Shown: positions 1 to 9,279, counted from the first letter of the stretch. The stretch is DNA of 64,000 nt from Pseudobdellovibrionaceae bacterium (GCA_022843825.1 JALHMX010000005.1:88258-152257); one strand, 5' to 3'. Program-made: numbers and translations. Notes: generated by a model not told the origin, from the sequence alone.

Positions 1-549
1 AAATTTACTATCGCCGAATAATGTTCTACTGATTGTATATAAATTATCCATTTTCTGAACGACGTAAATATTTTCCCTTTGCCCAGCCGTGGCTTTACCC
101 CACTGCTCTGCGGATGTAGGTGTCTGATCATACCTTAAATACTGCTGATACAACTTGTTTTCGGTTTGATAATCTGGTTCATCCGAGAATCGCGTTCTTC
201 GGTTGACTTGCGACTGTCTTTTTTTAGTTATTGCGTTCCTGCTTTTGTTTGTCGTCGTTTTAGTCTTTGATGAAACTTGTTTTTCTACTTCAGTTTGTAC
301 TTCCATGTCACTTGATTGAACTGCCGGCAACTGACTATCAAGGACTCCTCGAATATCATCTAAAATAATTTCGTCTCCATCTTTAATATTTTCACGATTT
401 ACCGGCAAAGGATCCAAAGGATCTGGATCAACCACAAAAGAACTGCTGTCTTTGTTGTTATCATCAATAATGACATCGCTGTAATCCTGAGCGTGCACAC
501 TCAAAACAATCGAAGCAGTGGCAACAGCACAGAATAACTTAAGCCTCAT
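1..549 (-). CDS. LysM-domain exported protein, C-terminus outside window
   Basis: The frame runs from an ATG at 549 leftwards to the window edge without a stop, so only the N-terminal 183 codons are visible. It begins with a short hydrophobic signal peptide (MRLKLFCAVATASIVLSVHA). A polar, Asp/Lys-rich linker follows. Near the window edge comes a segment beginning YVVQKMDNLYTISRTLFGDS, which has the shape of a LysM repeat (peptidoglycan or glycan binding). It starts 5 bp after the stop of the small exported protein at 555-1046, so the two are probably co-transcribed. Exported, probably periplasmic or envelope-associated; what follows the LysM segment is unknown. Confidence 0.75.
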   Translation of the reverse strand, partial: MRLKLFCAVATASIVLSVHAQDYSDVIIDDNNKDSSSFVVDPDPLDPLPVNRENIKDGDEIILDDIRGVLDSQLPAVQSSDMEVQTEVEKQVSSKTKTTTNKSRNAITKKRQSQVNRRTRFSDEPDYQTENKLYQQYLRYDQTPTSAEQWGKATAGQRENIYVVQKMDNLYTISRTLFGDSKF

Positions 550-554
550 TTATT

Positions 555-1046
555 TTACCTTTTTACAGCTGGTTTCGAAGTCGCTTTGGATGCGGGTGTC
601 GGAGTGGCCTTTGAAGTCATATTTTTCCGAACAATAGGTCGCATAGTCGAAATTCGCTTTTGATTGTACGCTGCTTGTTCTGACAAGCCCATTTCTTTAT
701 ACAAAGATGCCTTGTCAGCCAGCGCTATCTTAGCTTGGGGTGTTTTTGAATAATACTTCAAAATAAAGTTGTACCTTTTAATTGCCAAAATATAATTTTT
801 TTCAGTACGACTCTGACGAGCCAAAGTTAATGCTTTCGTAGCTGAAGCTAAAACTTTAGGATTGCCGACCTTAGATGCTTTTGCACGAGAACCCGCTGGA
901 GGCTTTCCTGCTAACTGTTCATACAGCTGTTGTGATTGAATCGCTGATTTTGGAGACAATGAAGTGGGCTTTTTTAACTTTTCAGGAACTGCGGCCATAG
1001 CCAAGGGACAGGCGAATACAACGGCCATAAATAATTTATTTTTCAT
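555..1046 (-). CDS. Small exported repeat-type protein
   Basis: Codes for 163 residues. I chose the ATG at 1046 because GGAGG lies just upstream of it and a good promoter sits at 1075-1103; the longer open frame to 1103 would start inside that promoter. It opens with a signal peptide ending in an Ala-rich stretch (CPLAMA). The middle (about residues 75-140) is helical, with a pattern like one or two tetratricopeptide units (YNFILKYYSKTPQAKIALAD). The tail is Ser/Thr/Pro/Lys-rich and disordered. First gene of a probable pair with the LysM protein downstream. Function unknown; a scaffold or adaptor in the envelope is possible but not shown. Confidence 0.7.
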   Translation of the reverse strand: MKNKLFMAVVFACPLAMAAVPEKLKKPTSLSPKSAIQSQQLYEQLAGKPPAGSRAKASKVGNPKVLASATKALTLARQSRTEKNYILAIKRYNFILKYYSKTPQAKIALADKASLYKEMGLSEQAAYNQKRISTMRPIVRKNMTSKATPTPASKATSKPAVKR

Positions 1047-1074
1047 AAAGCCTCCATGCTTTGGTTCATATCTT

Positions 1075-1103
1075 ATTACACTGAATCTTTGAGGTTTTTT
1101 CAA
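1075..1103 (-). promoter_or_regulatory. Sigma70-type promoter for the 1046 gene
   Basis: On the minus strand TTGAAA (1098-1103) is followed after exactly 17 bases by TGTAAT (1075-1080). A start near 1068 would give a leader of about 22 nt before the ATG at 1046. Sequence match only. Confidence 0.5.
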
Positions 1104-1373
1104 CCAAACCTGTATAGGTTTTCCACATAAATTGTTTATAAGCCCTCATTCTAGACGTAAGACCCGTTTATATTCAGGCTTTTAGCGATTTGATACAAAA
1201 TTAATCATATATAACTATTTGTTTTCTATGCATATTTTTTAATTGTTCCCTTTTTCTTAAATGAATTGTGTCAGGTTATGACAGAAATATCTAGCCATAA
1301 AGACTGATACAACTGCTTTTGGCCTCCACAGGAGTATTCATAGCAATGGCACACTTATTTTGCACAGGCGTAG
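1104..1373. other. Intergenic stretch with a short ORF ahead of the ComEC-like gene
   Basis: With the minus-strand start at 1046 the gene-free stretch is 327 bp. It is AT-rich. The only structured element near its right end is GGAG at 1331-1334, 11 bp before an ATG at 1346. That opens a 41-codon frame (to 1471) overlapping the start of the ComEC-like gene in another frame. No RNA gene, repeat or further convincing promoter is seen. Confidence 0.4.
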
Positions 1374-2273
1374 ATGATCTTACTTCTCTTCGGATTTATA
1401 GGCGTAACTGTTTTGTATATGATTCGATTTTCGGTTATCGGCGAACTCACTCCGATAAGCCTATTTTTGCATCATAAATGTCTGTCCTACATGCCAGCTG
1501 AATCTCTGTACATTAATTCCTTATCTGCTCTGGTTTGCGGAAAAAACTTCGACTTACTTCAAGATTCATATCTCTATACATCAACAGGTCTAATACATCT
1601 TTTTGTAGTTTCAGGTTCTCATCTCATTGTCTTAAAAAAAATTATAGATCAAATTTCTAAGTTATTTTTAAAAAAAGAATTTTATATAATTACGATTCTT
1701 TTGCTTTTAGTTTACTGTGCCGTTTGCCAGTTTAACGCTCCTGTTGTTCGAAGTTTTTGCTTTCTGAGCTTGTCAACATTACTGACAAAGATCCACCGAA
1801 AGTGGAGTCCTGATTATATATTATTCTTAGCTGGGTTCCTGGCACTATCTTTAAAACCTGAATGGCTTTCTTCTTTAAGTTTGCAAATGAGTTGGCTGGC
1901 TTCTTTAGTGCTATTAATTTATCAACAAAAACTGCAAAATCATCCGCTTATAGTTCGACAAACAATATTCTATTTTATATTTTCGTTTTGTTTCCGCATT
2001 TTAGGATTTCCCGCCTTCAGCATCACCATTCTGTGTGTGCTTATGACGCCAATTCTTGAGTACATTTTATTTCCGTTGGCATTGCTAACAACATTGCTTC
2101 ATGTAATAGAGCCTATCTTTGCTTTTGTTATATCAACATTGAATTATATTTTATCGCTACTCAGCTACAGCTCGACGCCATCTGAACATGATATGGAGTC
2201 CGTTAAGTATCTTAACTGGGTCACGATTTTCAGTTGCCACTATCTGTTGTTTTTTAAAAAAGAGAAAACTTAA
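1374..2273 (+). CDS. ComEC/Rec2-type competence membrane domain protein (split)
   Basis: 299 residues of an integral membrane protein with about seven to eight hydrophobic segments. The region around residues 70-85 (GLIHLFVVSGSHL) and the NAPVVRSF motif match the Competence domain of ComEC, the channel that takes transforming DNA across the inner membrane. Intact ComEC is about 700-800 residues, with an N-terminal OB-like region, this channel and a C-terminal metallo-beta-lactamase domain. Here the last lies in the next gene and the first is missing. A TAG sits immediately before the ATG at 1374 and no ribosome site precedes it, so translation may depend on the 41-codon ORF at 1346. The stop overlaps the next start (TAATG). 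Confidence 0.75.
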   Translation: MILLLFGFIGVTVLYMIRFSVIGELTPISLFLHHKCLSYMPAESLYINSLSALVCGKNFDLLQDSYLYTSTGLIHLFVVSGSHLIVLKKIIDQISKLFLKKEFYIITILLLLVYCAVCQFNAPVVRSFCFLSLSTLLTKIHRKWSPDYILFLAGFLALSLKPEWLSSLSLQMSWLASLVLLIYQQKLQNHPLIVRQTIFYFIFSFCFRILGFPAFSITILCVLMTPILEYILFPLALLTTLLHVIEPIFAFVISTLNYILSLLSYSSTPSEHDMESVKYLNWVTIFSCHYLLFFKKEKT

Positions 2274-3013
2274 TGTCTTATCCTACTTATATTTTTATTG
2301 TTTGTTTTCTAAAAATAAATATTGCCGTCGCGCCTGTGTATAAAAATTATTTTATAGTGCGCAATGTGGGACAGGGTCAGTGGACTACCTATGTCACTTA
2401 CGATAGTTGTTTACATTTTGATTTCGGAGGTGAGTTTTTTATGTCAAAATACTTAAACTCTAAATTTAGAAAGCAATGTGGCTATAAAACAAATGTTCTT
2501 TTTTTGACACATGCTGATTGGGATCACTATTCATTCCTTCCCCTTATTCTAAGAAGTTCTAAAAAAGTCTGCTGGGGTTATCGATCTATTGATGCTCTGA
2601 AACCCGATTTAGAAAATCTAAATATCCCCTTCTGTAGCAAACAAGAGCTCTTCAATCAAGGGCGAGCAAAAATACTATTTTATAGCCCACAAGAAAAAAA
2701 TAAAAATACACGATCAATCGTCTTGCTGTTTCAAAGTTTTTTAATTCCAGGAGACTCACCCATCCAAATGGAAAAAAAATGGATAGACCGACTATCTGCT
2801 GAGCAAACCAAGTATTTAATTTTAGGACATCACGGAAGTCGAAGCAGCACGGGGAACAAGCTTTTAAGTCACTTAAAAAAAATGGACCTAGCCATTGTCA
2901 GCGCTAGATCCAAAAAATATAATCATCCTCATCCGGCGACAGTCTCAAGGCTTAAAAGGTCGCGAATTCCTTTACTTAAAACTGAAGACTGGGGTGATAT
3001 AACTATCTACTAA
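2273..3013 (+). CDS. ComEC-type metallo-beta-lactamase domain protein (split)
   Basis: 246 residues matching the C-terminal metallo-beta-lactamase-like domain of ComEC as a stand-alone protein. It opens with a hydrophobic segment (residues 6-20), then VGQGQWTTY. The metal-binding motif THADWDHY is the family's THxDxDH, and a second motif is ILGHHGSRSSTG; HPHPAT closes the domain. In ComEC this part is linked to hydrolysis of the non-transported DNA strand. Translation is probably coupled to the membrane-domain gene through the TAATG overlap. With its N-terminal hydrophobic segment it could be anchored or exported. It converges on the lipoprotein gene at 3014 with no spacer. Confidence 0.75.
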   Translation: MSYPTYIFIVCFLKINIAVAPVYKNYFIVRNVGQGQWTTYVTYDSCLHFDFGGEFFMSKYLNSKFRKQCGYKTNVLFLTHADWDHYSFLPLILRSSKKVCWGYRSIDALKPDLENLNIPFCSKQELFNQGRAKILFYSPQEKNKNTRSIVLLFQSFLIPGDSPIQMEKKWIDRLSAEQTKYLILGHHGSRSSTGNKLLSHLKKMDLAIVSARSKKYNHPHPATVSRLKRSRIPLLKTEDWGDITIY

Positions 3014-4777
3014 TTACTTAACAAAACCTTCACCACAGTTCTCTTTAGGAGTTCCTTGTGCAGTTAAATTATTGAGATATAGAATCGAGTCCATTTCACC
3101 CTCAAGTGTTGTTCCTAGGCGGTCTAAGGCGCGCTCATGATCCGCCAAACTGTTAGTTCCTAAGCTGGTTTCATCAAACCAATTCAGATTAAAATTAACA
3201 GGCTTTTTATCTGCAACAGATTTTGAACTGTACCAGTTTTCTTTTTTGATTTTAAAAATAAACATCCAATGCTTACATCCGTCGGCCGGTGATCCCACTG
3301 TAACGCCCGGTTGAGCAAAGGTATCAGAAGCTTTCATTTCAAAACTACTGGCTACAAAAGGGGAATAGGCCTGATCTCGAACTTGACCTGCTAAATCATC
3401 ATACTTACTAGCATACCAATCCGTATGACGATTCACGGAATCGCGCAAACGCTCAAAAACCATTTCTGTATTGGCTGTCGGGGTTCCCAAACCTGTAATT
3501 ATATTGAATCCCATGTCTGGACGCTTCCAGTAGTCAATGCGATTATCCATCCACTCAGGCATCATTTTCTGAGCAATTTCACTTGATACAACATAATCAA
3601 AGGCCGTGTTTAATTTATCATAATTTGGTCTAACGGTTACGTCATCTTTAGCATTTGAAAAAATGGAATCTGCCTCTTTACTGCGGAACATCCAAACCGC
3701 CAATCCCGCGCGCGCGGCCATCCAACGATGCGCAAACGGCGCCTTAGCATAGTCTTCGCAAATATTCTGGTTAGTAAATTTATCCTTAGAGGCCTCTTTC
3801 AATACCAGGACTCCGTTTTTACGTTCACAATTTCCACTGATTGTCGATGAGTACCATATCATGCCATTAGATTCAGGAGAGTTAGGCTTAAAATTAGAGT
3901 CACCACGAAAGTCATAGTAATAGGCCAGATCCCCTTGAGAGCACTTGCTGGTAAATTTCTTATAATCGTCCATGTATTTATCGTAATCCGGCAAAGTTGT
4001 TTTCTTAGGGATTATATAGTTATGAAAAATGTATTTAGTTTCACAAATTGTATAAGGCTCTACCGGCGCTGGTTCTGAGTATTTTCCCATGACTATATTT
4101 GCATCTGCCGAGGCTTTAAGATTAGCCTCTTTCATTCGATAAATAGCGTAGGAAAGATTAATATAGGCGCTATATGATTCCGCTGTCATTTTAGACCATA
4201 CATGATCCTTTATCCTCATTCTTCTCTGTGCCTTAACAGGCAACTTATTTATACTGTTGACCCAGTTAATTTTTTCTCTGATTAAAGTTGGGCGATCTCG
4301 GAATTCACCACACAACATCGTTAAAAAAGCGTGAGCATTTTTCTTACCGTTTTTAACTTCTTTCGAAGACGGAAAGTTTTTAGGCGGATCAACCAGCTCG
4401 CGCGTAAGCTTACCCGAAGTTTCATCTGTTTTTCTAAGCTCATACATACTTAATGGACCTGCATAGAAATAAAAACTTTGCGGATGTACCATAGCCAACC
4501 TTCTGGCCGCGCTGGTTACTTCCCGATTGCTGTAGTTGGGCATCGGAATTTCTGTTGATACGCGATCACCACCACAATAGGTGCTCCAAATTTTATTCAT
4601 CAGTTTTTCATCAGCGTACACAGGTGGTAACGCACTTTGAACAATTTCTGTATCCGCTGGCCAGCGATCGATCTTAATAGGGTTATTTTTGTTATTTGCC
4701 TGGGGAGCTATCGGTTTTTGAGTACACGCGGCCAAGATTATAGTTGATAATGTAATAGCGATTTTTAATGTTTTCAT
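3014..4777 (-). CDS. Lipoprotein of unknown function, 587 aa
   Basis: Starts with a type II signal peptide and lipobox LAAC (Cys about residue 18), so it should be a membrane-anchored lipoprotein. The ATG at 4777 is preceded by GAGGA. The mature part is soluble, rich in Trp, Tyr and Cys, and I recognise no domain in it. The Cys residues (CGG near the N-terminus, ISGNC, NICED, ENCGE) may form disulfides. It is the downstream gene of two phospholipase D-family lipoproteins, with a 12-bp gap to the first, so they are likely expressed together. Function cannot be assigned. Confidence 0.7.
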   Translation of the reverse strand: MKTLKIAITLSTIILAACTQKPIAPQANNKNNPIKIDRWPADTEIVQSALPPVYADEKLMNKIWSTYCGGDRVSTEIPMPNYSNREVTSAARRLAMVHPQSFYFYAGPLSMYELRKTDETSGKLTRELVDPPKNFPSSKEVKNGKKNAHAFLTMLCGEFRDRPTLIREKINWVNSINKLPVKAQRRMRIKDHVWSKMTAESYSAYINLSYAIYRMKEANLKASADANIVMGKYSEPAPVEPYTICETKYIFHNYIIPKKTTLPDYDKYMDDYKKFTSKCSQGDLAYYYDFRGDSNFKPNSPESNGMIWYSSTISGNCERKNGVLVLKEASKDKFTNQNICEDYAKAPFAHRWMAARAGLAVWMFRSKEADSIFSNAKDDVTVRPNYDKLNTAFDYVVSSEIAQKMMPEWMDNRIDYWKRPDMGFNIITGLGTPTANTEMVFERLRDSVNRHTDWYASKYDDLAGQVRDQAYSPFVASSFEMKASDTFAQPGVTVGSPADGCKHWMFIFKIKKENWYSSKSVADKKPVNFNLNWFDETSLGTNSLADHERALDRLGTTLEGEMDSILYLNNLTAQGTPKENCGEGFVK

Positions 4778-4789
4778 TTTTTCCTCTTA

Positions 4790-6238
4790 TTATTTAATTG
4801 CTGGAAGATCTTCTAAATATTGTCCTACGACTGGCTGTTTCGGCAAGTCCCGGGGACTTGTTGCCATTCTATCCCACATCATTTTGTATTGATCCGCGTA
4901 TGCGTTAACCACTTCCGGAATCATAATGTAATATGAGTTCTCCCAATTTTTATTGAATCCCGCCCCTGTCAAATTAGCTGAGCCGGTAAATACCGCTGTA
5001 AATTTCTTATATCTATCAGCGAAAATTAAAAACTTGCTATGGTGTAACTGTCTTTCTTCACTATTCGTTTCCATATATTTTTCTTGAGCACCACGTTTAA
5101 CTAATGATTGGATATGGTTGTATTCAGCCGCCATAACCTCTGATTCATAATTAGGGTCATTGGCTACGTAGAAGGTGCCTGCATCTGCCACTATTCGCAG
5201 GTCAGGCCTTTTTCCAAAAGACATTCTATTTTTTAAAGCGTTAATCATTTTATTATAAAAGAACCGATGAGCAGCAATCCATATACGAGATGCATTTTTA
5301 ATTCCTGGAAATTTCCCATCTCCTTCAATCATATATTCAGAGGCTGTTTTAACACCGTATTTTTCACCGTACTCAGGCTCACCTTCACCCGGTATAAAAA
5401 ATACTTTAATGTCTTTTTCTACAGGTGCTTTAATCTGAGCTCGGCAAGATTTTATATAATCGATATATGCTTGACGACTACGTCCTGCAGTTTCTGACCA
5501 TTCAGCATTCATGGCACATAAGTGAGCCTGAGCGAAGTACGATTGAGAGTTCGTAGTTATAAAGTTCCAGTTCTCATGATGGATAATAACACCTGAACTC
5601 ATGTTTCCCGAACTAAATACGATTTTAAATTCCCCTGGAGTGTTAGGATTAATAATAAAAAATTTATTATGAGCGTAACCTAATTCATTCTCGCCACCGC
5701 GCAACTTCATCTCGACGTTACCTGGTTTACACGCAATAAGCTCTTGCGCACGCGTTTGATCCGTTCCACTATCAAGTACAAACTTAACTTTTATATTTCT
5801 TTTAACCATCGCATCACACAACGCGTCTTTAACCGCCCGATTGCTGAATGATAGATAAGTAAAAAATACTTCTCTTGTTTGTGGATGATTAATCCACTCA
5901 ATAAGTCTGTACTGAGGACTTAATGGATTTTCGCTTGATCGCTTGAAGTCATGTTGATTTCTGCAATAAACATTCTCAGGTTTTTGCTTTAATGTCTTTC
6001 CTCTTTGACTTAAAACTTTGGTTTTATATTTATAAGGACCGCATATAGGATTGGTAAACAGCACTTCATATTTGTAAGGTGTATACTGCGTTAAGTAATC
6101 ATAAGATTGTGATTTAAGATAACTTTCAGGCTGCGCTTGCGCAACATCTCGTTGACCTACTGAATTATGTTGAGGTGTCTGACAACCAAAAACAAAAAAC
6201 AAAAGCAAAATACCAAGCATATTCGAAACAACACGCAT
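4790..6238 (-). CDS. Phospholipase D-family lipoprotein
   Basis: 482 residues with signal peptide and lipobox VFGC (Cys about residue 19). Two HKD-type half-sites are visible. The first is YAHNKFFIIN with a following SSGNMSSG; the second is HHSKFLIFAD followed by GSANLTGAG. PLD-superfamily enzymes use the two His residues to cleave phosphodiester bonds in lipids or nucleic acids. The usual Asp of HxK(x)4D is Asn in the first motif and shifted by one in the second. It sits between another PLD-family lipoprotein and an unknown lipoprotein on the same strand. The substrate is unknown; an envelope phospholipase or nuclease is possible. Confidence 0.8.
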   Translation of the reverse strand: MRVVSNMLGILLLFFVFGCQTPQHNSVGQRDVAQAQPESYLKSQSYDYLTQYTPYKYEVLFTNPICGPYKYKTKVLSQRGKTLKQKPENVYCRNQHDFKRSSENPLSPQYRLIEWINHPQTREVFFTYLSFSNRAVKDALCDAMVKRNIKVKFVLDSGTDQTRAQELIACKPGNVEMKLRGGENELGYAHNKFFIINPNTPGEFKIVFSSGNMSSGVIIHHENWNFITTNSQSYFAQAHLCAMNAEWSETAGRSRQAYIDYIKSCRAQIKAPVEKDIKVFFIPGEGEPEYGEKYGVKTASEYMIEGDGKFPGIKNASRIWIAAHRFFYNKMINALKNRMSFGKRPDLRIVADAGTFYVANDPNYESEVMAAEYNHIQSLVKRGAQEKYMETNSEERQLHHSKFLIFADRYKKFTAVFTGSANLTGAGFNKNWENSYYIMIPEVVNAYADQYKMMWDRMATSPRDLPKQPVVGQYLEDLPAIK

Positions 6239-6307
6239 ACAGTCTCCTTTAAAAATTATTTCTATCTTTAAAGTTAAGACTACCTATTAAATCACTTAAA
6301 AGAAACT

Positions 6308-6344
6308 AGCCCATCCATCACCTATACAAAGGTCTGGGTGGGCT
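6308..6344 (-). terminator. Hairpin between the two PLD-family genes
   Basis: AGCCCATCC (6308-6316) pairs with GGGTGGGCT (6336-6344), with one G-U, and an inner ACC/GGT extends the stem. On the minus strand it follows the 6370-8487 gene and leads into a T-rich stretch, as a factor-independent terminator would, though the T tract is interrupted. Confidence 0.5.
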
Positions 6345-6369
6345 ATTGCTCTGAGTTTAACCGAAATAC

Positions 6370-8487
6370 TTATTGTTTTAGAATCGTGGTACTTAATGAC
6401 CAAATTCTTGAATCGAATTCTTCGTTATAATCTGTCATAACAGCTAAAGACTTAGTTTTATTACTAATAGTGATTACATTTTCATCATTTAAGTCATTGC
6501 CACTGCCTGACCAGTTTTGCGATCCAATTATGATCACTTCAGGGTGGTATGACCCGTCAGCCATTTTACGAGTCAAAGTTGCAGCCTTATAATGATTTAA
6601 ACCTTTCCAATCATTTTTTCGAACTTCTATAAGACCTTTAATTTGTTCTGCTTGTTGATATGGATTCGGCTCTAATAAACTGGCGGTGGTACTTTTAATC
6701 CATGATCCTGTTCCGGCACCCGATAAAGAATCCACTGCGATTCTCACTTCAACACCACGAGCTGCTGCCGATTGTAATGCTCGCACTAATTCATATCCAG
6801 CAGAGCCAAACATACTAATACGAATGATGTCACCCTTGCGAGCCGAATACAGCATCGGAAGAATCACGCGATGTTCAGCATCGTCTGTTGGAGAAAAGTG
6901 TACTCGTACATGCGTTCCGTCGTCGAAAGTAAAATATCTTTTTGTATTAGGTCGTTTTTTAGTATGAAATGCGCCCGTTATTAATGATTCCAACTGCCCG
7001 TTGTTTGATGGGCCATACATTTCATTAAATTCGTCTTGGAAGGCCTGTGCAATCAAAGTGTTTTTTACATAGACTGACATATTCGCATTTTCTTCACTAC
7101 CCATACATGTTCTAGAAATGTTAGCTGTTCCTGTCCATACTGATTTGCTTTGATCATTTTTTTCAAAGACTACAAATTTGTTATGCATAATTCCTGAATA
7201 TGGGTATTCGATACGACCCATAGATTCAGCATCAGTACGTGAATTAGAGTTAATGACTCTTAATAAATCCTGCGTAGCTTGATATTGATAAGCCATGCGG
7301 GTCAAAGTTGACTCAACATCATTCGATTTTTTATTAATTGCTATCCAAAGAATATCTGCCAAAATAGACTTTGTATTTCCAGTAAAGCTTTTATCAAACT
7401 TAATCATCTTTGTAGACACATGCTCTTTAATCTTTGACTGAGACATCCCTTGCGTTGCTGCTTCTACATCTTTCAAAAATTGAACGGCCCAATAAGGAGC
7501 ACCAAAAGCCCAGTTCGCAGGGTTCTTAGGGTTAACGTAGGAAAGATCTAACAACCCCGGCATATGAATGACTTTATAAGTGCCATCTTCCTGTCTAATA
7601 AGATCATAATCACGAATTAAATCATTAGGACGAGTCGCATCGCTGACGTCAACGACAGCTTTTACGGGAATCTTTTCAATTACTCTTTTTTGAACGGCTT
7701 GATACACCGAAGACATTGAGTCTGAAATATCATCAATACCATACAGCGCCATCGACATAGATTTTACCTCAGGTGAACTGATTTTTTCTGCCAACTTCTT
7801 AGCAACCGTCACCTCTGGAATAATAAAAGGCTTTTGCTTCTTGATATGATTATCATACCAGCCCTTAGTAAAATAATATTCGATATCTAACTTGTCGCCG
7901 GCACGAACAGGTTTACCTAAGTCATTGGCTGTATCTACTCGTAATATTTTTCTTGGCGCAATAGCCGGAGCATCTTCTAAACACTGTAAGTCTTCAAGAC
8001 TCGTGCACAGAATAAATTGAGTTGAAGAGTCCAATAAACGCGAAACATCTTTTTTATAGTGGGCTTGGCTAGGGCTTAGTTTAATATACGAAAGATACTT
8101 TGCAATTTTCAAGATTTGTTCATCAGAAGCCTCTTTAAGTTGACCCTTTAAATAAGCTACATTTTCTTCAATCCTTTTCTTATTTTCTTCCTTGGTTGTA
8201 AACTGACTGTGTAGATCGCCGACCAACGACTCAGGCTGGTCAACAATTGTATCTTCAATTACAGGTGCATCGACTTCAGCATCAATATCCGGTGGCTGAG
8301 TTTTACAACTAGGATCGTTCAGCGCACAGATATTTTCATTAATTGTGATTTCTTGTTTTTGATCAACAGCTTGCTTTTTTAAGGCTTCAGCATCGCGCTG
8401 ACTACAGCCAGAAGTAAGTGCAACGCTAAACAAAACTGATAGTAGAGACGTTGAAAAAGCCAAGCGTGTTTTTGTAATGAAATGCAT
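6370..8487 (-). CDS. Large phospholipase D-family lipoprotein
   Basis: 705 residues. N-terminal signal peptide with lipobox TSGC, then an acidic Gln/Asp/Glu-rich linker to about residue 100. Two PLD half-sites follow. MHNKFVVFE with GTANIS lies at about residues 430-470, where Glu replaces the usual Asp. NHYKAATLT with GSQNWSGSG is near the C-terminus. Regions before each half-site are long compared with ordinary PLD enzymes, which suggests added substrate-binding parts. Same family and strand as 4790-6238, but only distantly similar, so an old duplication or independent recruitment. Likely outer-membrane or periplasmic; substrate unknown. Confidence 0.8.
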   Translation of the reverse strand: MHFITKTRLAFSTSLLSVLFSVALTSGCSQRDAEALKKQAVDQKQEITINENICALNDPSCKTQPPDIDAEVDAPVIEDTIVDQPESLVGDLHSQFTTKEENKKRIEENVAYLKGQLKEASDEQILKIAKYLSYIKLSPSQAHYKKDVSRLLDSSTQFILCTSLEDLQCLEDAPAIAPRKILRVDTANDLGKPVRAGDKLDIEYYFTKGWYDNHIKKQKPFIIPEVTVAKKLAEKISSPEVKSMSMALYGIDDISDSMSSVYQAVQKRVIEKIPVKAVVDVSDATRPNDLIRDYDLIRQEDGTYKVIHMPGLLDLSYVNPKNPANWAFGAPYWAVQFLKDVEAATQGMSQSKIKEHVSTKMIKFDKSFTGNTKSILADILWIAINKKSNDVESTLTRMAYQYQATQDLLRVINSNSRTDAESMGRIEYPYSGIMHNKFVVFEKNDQSKSVWTGTANISRTCMGSEENANMSVYVKNTLIAQAFQDEFNEMYGPSNNGQLESLITGAFHTKKRPNTKRYFTFDDGTHVRVHFSPTDDAEHRVILPMLYSARKGDIIRISMFGSAGYELVRALQSAAARGVEVRIAVDSLSGAGTGSWIKSTTASLLEPNPYQQAEQIKGLIEVRKNDWKGLNHYKAATLTRKMADGSYHPEVIIIGSQNWSGSGNDLNDENVITISNKTKSLAVMTDYNEEFDSRIWSLSTTILKQ

Positions 8488-8559
8488 ATAACCTCCATGG
8501 GGTTACTAAGGGTTATGCTATTCCAATACCGTTTTAGAATGAATATATTCGAGCTTAAG

Positions 8560-8590
8560 GCGCTAACGGTCCTTTAGAGCCATTTAGCGC
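8560..8590. repeat. Small inverted repeat after the NADAR gene
   Basis: GCGCTAA (8560-8566) and TTAGCGC (8584-8590) form a perfect 7-bp stem with a 17-base loop, just downstream of the stop of the minus-strand gene at 8602. There is no T tract on either side, so a terminator role is uncertain. Confidence 0.3.
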
Positions 8591-8601
8591 TGGCCACACT
8601 G

Positions 8602-9279
8602 TCAATGATTTTGACGGGTGCGTATTTCGTTGCGAACTTTCATGTAAATTTCATGATATTTATAAGCCGGCGGTACATCAGCGGCTTGAACATGATCGGC
8701 AATAAATTTCAAGTCACCTGTTGATAACAACAAATTTTTGACTTCTGCATTTTGCATAACCTTAAGTTTCGACGCTTTATAAATAATGTTGTAATGTCTT
8801 TTCGCACCGGAGCCTTTGTATTCGATTTTTCTTCCGCGATATGTAACCCATTCAATGCCTAATTTTTTCATTAAGGCATTAGCCAGATCACCGGCTTTTT
8901 TGGCTTCAAAGCCCTCCATCGCATAAACTTGCTGTCGGGTGTAGGGCCATACGACGCTTGGGTCTTTTAAACGTAAGTCATTAGAATTTTCCGGATACTT
9001 CATACCCTGCCACAATCCTTCTGTTGATTTGTAGTGAATCCCATCCATCACAAAGCCTGCATTACCTAAGTTTGAAAATATACCCAATTCATTTCTTTTC
9101 GATAAAACGACTTCACCCTTGCAACGGTTAGCGTGTTGTGGAGCGATCTCCCAACTTTTAATTTCTTCTTGGGGGATAGCTTGCCACCATATGTCTGGAT
9201 ATTTATCCGCGATAGGACAAGCAGACACATTTGTCGAAGCTAAAAACACTACGGCAGTTAAAGCAAAAAAGAAATTCAT
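8602..9279 (-). CDS. Exported NADAR/YbiA-like protein
   Basis: 225 residues from the ATG at 9279, chosen because GGAG lies 8 bp upstream; the open frame to 9312 lacks this. The N-terminus is a signal peptide ending NVSAC, which may even be a lipobox (Cys21). The body carries the NADAR/YbiA signature: GIFSNLGNAGFVMDG, then HYKSTEGLWQGMKY, with a conserved Glu at about residue 87. Known NADAR/YbiA proteins are cytosolic N-glycosidases or ADP-ribose-linked enzymes; export is unusual. It is preceded by a trypsin-like protease gene 16 bp upstream. Possible role: acting on external NAD- or ADP-ribose-type molecules. That is inference; activity is unproven. Confidence 0.65.
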   Translation of the reverse strand: MNFFFALTAVVFLASTNVSACPIADKYPDIWWQAIPQEEIKSWEIAPQHANRCKGEVVLSKRNELGIFSNLGNAGFVMDGIHYKSTEGLWQGMKYPENSNDLRLKDPSVVWPYTRQQVYAMEGFEAKKAGDLANALMKKLGIEWVTYRGRKIEYKGSGAKRHYNIIYKASKLKVMQNAEVKNLLLSTGDLKFIADHVQAADVPPAYKYHEIYMKVRNEIRTRQNH

